Shown here: positions 11,605-13,307 of the stretch, piece after piece
How the letters are laid out: each line of letters begins with the position of its first letter
How positions within the stretch are numbered: the stretch's first letter is position 1
Assembly: GCA_903876815.1 (NCBI GenBank)
Contig: CAIRBL010000089.1
Span: forward strand, 1 to 13,307
Source: an uncultured bacterium
Lineage (GTDB): Bacteria > Patescibacteriota > Patescibacteriia > UBA1558 > GWA2-36-10
Reading direction: 5' to 3'
Length of the DNA stretch: 13,307 nt
The notes under the pieces: model-generated
What the model was told of the DNA's origin: nothing
Database searches by the model: none
What the model saw: only the letters and a program-made list of their open reading frames with translations
Program-made: the position numbers and the translations under genes

Positions 11605-13307
11605 ATGATGTTGTTAAAAGAAAAATTTTCTAATTTAATAAGGCCTATCGTGCTGGTGGCATTGATATTAAGCACCAGTATTATTTTTGTTACTAGTTAT
11701 GCTGGCCAGGGAGAGAATCTGCCCACAGAGAATGCGTGTAATAATTTATTAGATGATGATAACGATGGTTTAAAAGACTTACAAGATCCTGGTTGTTATG
11801 ACGCAGATAATAATAGCGAAGTATTAAGTAATTTTGAAGGTTATAGTTTAGAAGAATTAAAAAATTTATATGAAAATCGTTTAGTTATTGATTTTTTAAA
11901 TAGTACTGATTGGGACATAGCCTCTTCTACCCCGACAGCCTCTGGTGTCGATGCTCCGGCTTTATTGCCGTACAATTTATATCCATATCTAGCCAGCTTG
12001 ATCGATATGTACGAAGTTACTCAAGACGATGTATATATCGATTATGCTTTACGTAAAGCATCGTCTACTTTTGCCATCATGAGAGATTTAAGTATTGTGC
12101 CCGATGGTTATTTGGAGTGGGAGGATACACATAATATATCTTATATGAATTCTAGTAATTACGGCTGCTGGGATGTAAATGATTCGTGTATTAATAACAT
12201 GCCAAGTACGCCAAAAAGATTTTCTTGCACATATACAATGGCTGGGGCAACTAATGTTACAAAAATTATAAAAATTATTAAAAAAGATCCTACTCTTAAT
12301 GCGCAATATGGAGAGGCAGCTGATAATCTGGCAGAAAAAATAGAGCATAATATCATAAATGATCCATATTGTACTAATAGTTATTTTAGGGTGGTACGTT
12401 CTACTGTTCATAACATAGTCATTGCACCAGCACGTATTTTATTGGATTTGTATTTAGCTTATGGCGATCGAACCTTTGAGAATTCTACTAATACTTATTA
12501 TCCTTTGATAGTAGAAGCGGCCACTCGTTTGAAGAATTCTTTATTTGATAACTCTGAAGATGCTCAGGCTGTAATGTGGAGCGAAATAGATTCTGATTTT
12601 ATTGATCAGACTTGGCCAGAGTGCTATTTGAATGATGACACTTGTCGGCATAATGGCCAGTATTCTTTTCCTAGTGATACATCTCATGCTGGTCATTTTG
12701 TTTATGGTGCAATTGACTTATATCGTGCGGGTATAGTTTTTAGTGAAAATGACATGAGAAGATTATTACGAACATTTAAAAATGTTATTTGGAATAAAGA
12801 TGTCCAAAATCCAAAATATTATGATTTTATAGATGGTAAACTTGAGCCGGAGGAGGGTCCTTATAGTCCATGGATTATGGGAAGTAATCACGCTCCTGGC
12901 TGGACTTTATTAGCTGGTTTTGACCCTGAATTACAAATGATTTTTGAGAATGGTGATATTTCTATAAGTACCAATAAAATTAGAACGAAGGCAACGGCAT
13001 TTTATGCGGCTTTAGCGCATAATAAATTAGTTGGCACTTGTCAGTATACTAATAATAGTATAGAAATTGATGATAATATAGACAATGATTGTGATGGCCA
13101 TATTGATGAGAATATTGTGGAAGAGATTATTGTCCCCACCTGCACCGACAACATCCAAAATGGCAATGAAACAGGCATAGACTGTGGAGGAACTTGCAAC
13201 TCTTGTAGCAACGGAGGTAACAACGGAGGTGGCAACAATGGTGGAGGAGGCCATAACTCACCACCACCAGAAGAGGAAGAACCAGAAATTGCTTGTGGTA
13301 ACTCTAT
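11605..13307 (+). CDS. large secreted modular protein, MopE/DCGG modules (partial, 3' end beyond window)
   Basis: An open frame of 567 codons runs to the right edge. Residues 1-12 are basic-polar, 14-33 are hydrophobic and end in 'SYA' before 'GQ', a plausible signal peptidase I site. Residues 45-64 hold an Asp-rich cysteine loop 'CNNLLDDDNDGLKDLQDPGC'. Residues about 113-470 are mostly helical with scattered cysteines and a conserved-looking 'PSDTSHAGH' (356-364); this looks like an alpha/alpha-barrel carbohydrate-active domain, but the family is not identified. Then come 'DDNIDNDCDGHIDE' (489-502), typical of the MopE-like putative metal-binding motif, 'CTDNIQNGNETGIDCGG' (513-529) with further cysteines at 531 and 534, and a Gly/Asn linker followed by a Pro/Glu stretch. 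Extracellular or surface location is inferred. The second ATG at 11608 is an equally possible start. No SD. Confidence 0.8.
   Translation, partial: MMLLKEKFSNLIRPIVLVALILSTSIIFVTSYAGQGENLPTENACNNLLDDDNDGLKDLQDPGCYDADNNSEVLSNFEGYSLEELKNLYENRLVIDFLNSTDWDIASSTPTASGVDAPALLPYNLYPYLASLIDMYEVTQDDVYIDYALRKASSTFAIMRDLSIVPDGYLEWEDTHNISYMNSSNYGCWDVNDSCINNMPSTPKRFSCTYTMAGATNVTKIIKIIKKDPTLNAQYGEAADNLAEKIEHNIINDPYCTNSYFRVVRSTVHNIVIAPARILLDLYLAYGDRTFENSTNTYYPLIVEAATRLKNSLFDNSEDAQAVMWSEIDSDFIDQTWPECYLNDDTCRHNGQYSFPSDTSHAGHFVYGAIDLYRAGIVFSENDMRRLLRTFKNVIWNKDVQNPKYYDFIDGKLEPEEGPYSPWIMGSNHAPGWTLLAGFDPELQMIFENGDISISTNKIRTKATAFYAALAHNKLVGTCQYTNNSIEIDDNIDNDCDGHIDENIVEEIIVPTCTDNIQNGNETGIDCGGTCNSCSNGGNNGGGNNGGGGHNSPPPEEEEPEIACGNS

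Noticed and set aside
12088..12411. 107-codon and shorter minus-strand ORFs under the secreted protein
   Set aside because: They are antisense to a continuous plus-strand frame with a signal peptide and recognisable modules; no SD or promoter supports them.
13027..13254. Ala/Ser/Val-rich minus-strand ORFs near the right edge
   Set aside because: They are the antisense reading of the DCGG and Gly/Asn repeat region, and their low complexity is explained by it.
13041..13267. GGN-rich codons (AACGGAGGT-like) considered as a microsatellite or CRISPR-like repeat
   Set aside because: They are irregular Gly/Asn codons within an open reading frame, a protein linker, with no spacer-repeat structure.

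Overview
The window reads as chromosomal DNA from a low-GC bacterium with compact genes. It is most likely a member of the Candidate Phyla Radiation (Patescibacteria), for example a Falkowbacteria- or Magasanikbacteria-like lineage. This is inferred from three things: AT-rich core genes with almost no Shine-Dalgarno (SD) sequences, an SF1 helicase and QueH of the kind common in such genomes, and a large secreted protein with MopE-like and DCGG cysteine modules. The genetic code is standard as far as visible. No tRNA, rRNA, CRISPR array, transposase or integrase was seen.

Layout. 1-1069 (minus): 5' part of rpsA (ribosomal protein S1), running off the left edge, with a structured leader. 1319-4722 (plus): a probable operon of a degenerate metallo-beta-lactamase-fold protein, a small membrane-anchored coiled-coil protein and gyrA, closed by a strong hairpin terminator. 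4794-5075 (minus): an unrecognised 93-residue gene with a perfect SD. 5242-7866 (plus): a tight operon ruvB-queH-queA, ending in a terminator at 7893-7930. 8111-9172 (minus): ychF. 9173-9480: a 308-base intergenic stretch holding a GC-rich inverted repeat at the ychF promoter, a 33-codon minus-strand ORF with a strong SD, and the divergent helicase promoter. 9481-11535 (plus): a UvrD/PcrA-type helicase with its own terminator. 11605-13307 (plus): a large secreted protein running off the right edge.

How the genes fit together. Most of the window is housekeeping: translation (S1, YchF), DNA topology and repair (GyrA, RuvB, UvrD-like) and queuosine tRNA modification. QueA makes epoxyqueuosine on tRNA and QueH reduces it, so these two translationally coupled genes encode consecutive steps. 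The ruvB-queA adjacency matches the widespread ruvAB-queA-tgt neighbourhood, but tgt is absent here.

The unusual material is non-standard in style. Two small minus-strand ORFs have strong SDs and GC well above their neighbours, while none of the ten recognisable genes with a visible start has a clear SD. A 32-bp GC-rich near-palindrome sits in frame inside queA and looks like a mobile or dispersed palindromic element. A perfect 18-bp palindrome lies across the predicted ruvB transcription start. Two tandem hairpins form the predicted rpsA leader. No complete novel multi-gene system could be demonstrated; these are the best leads.
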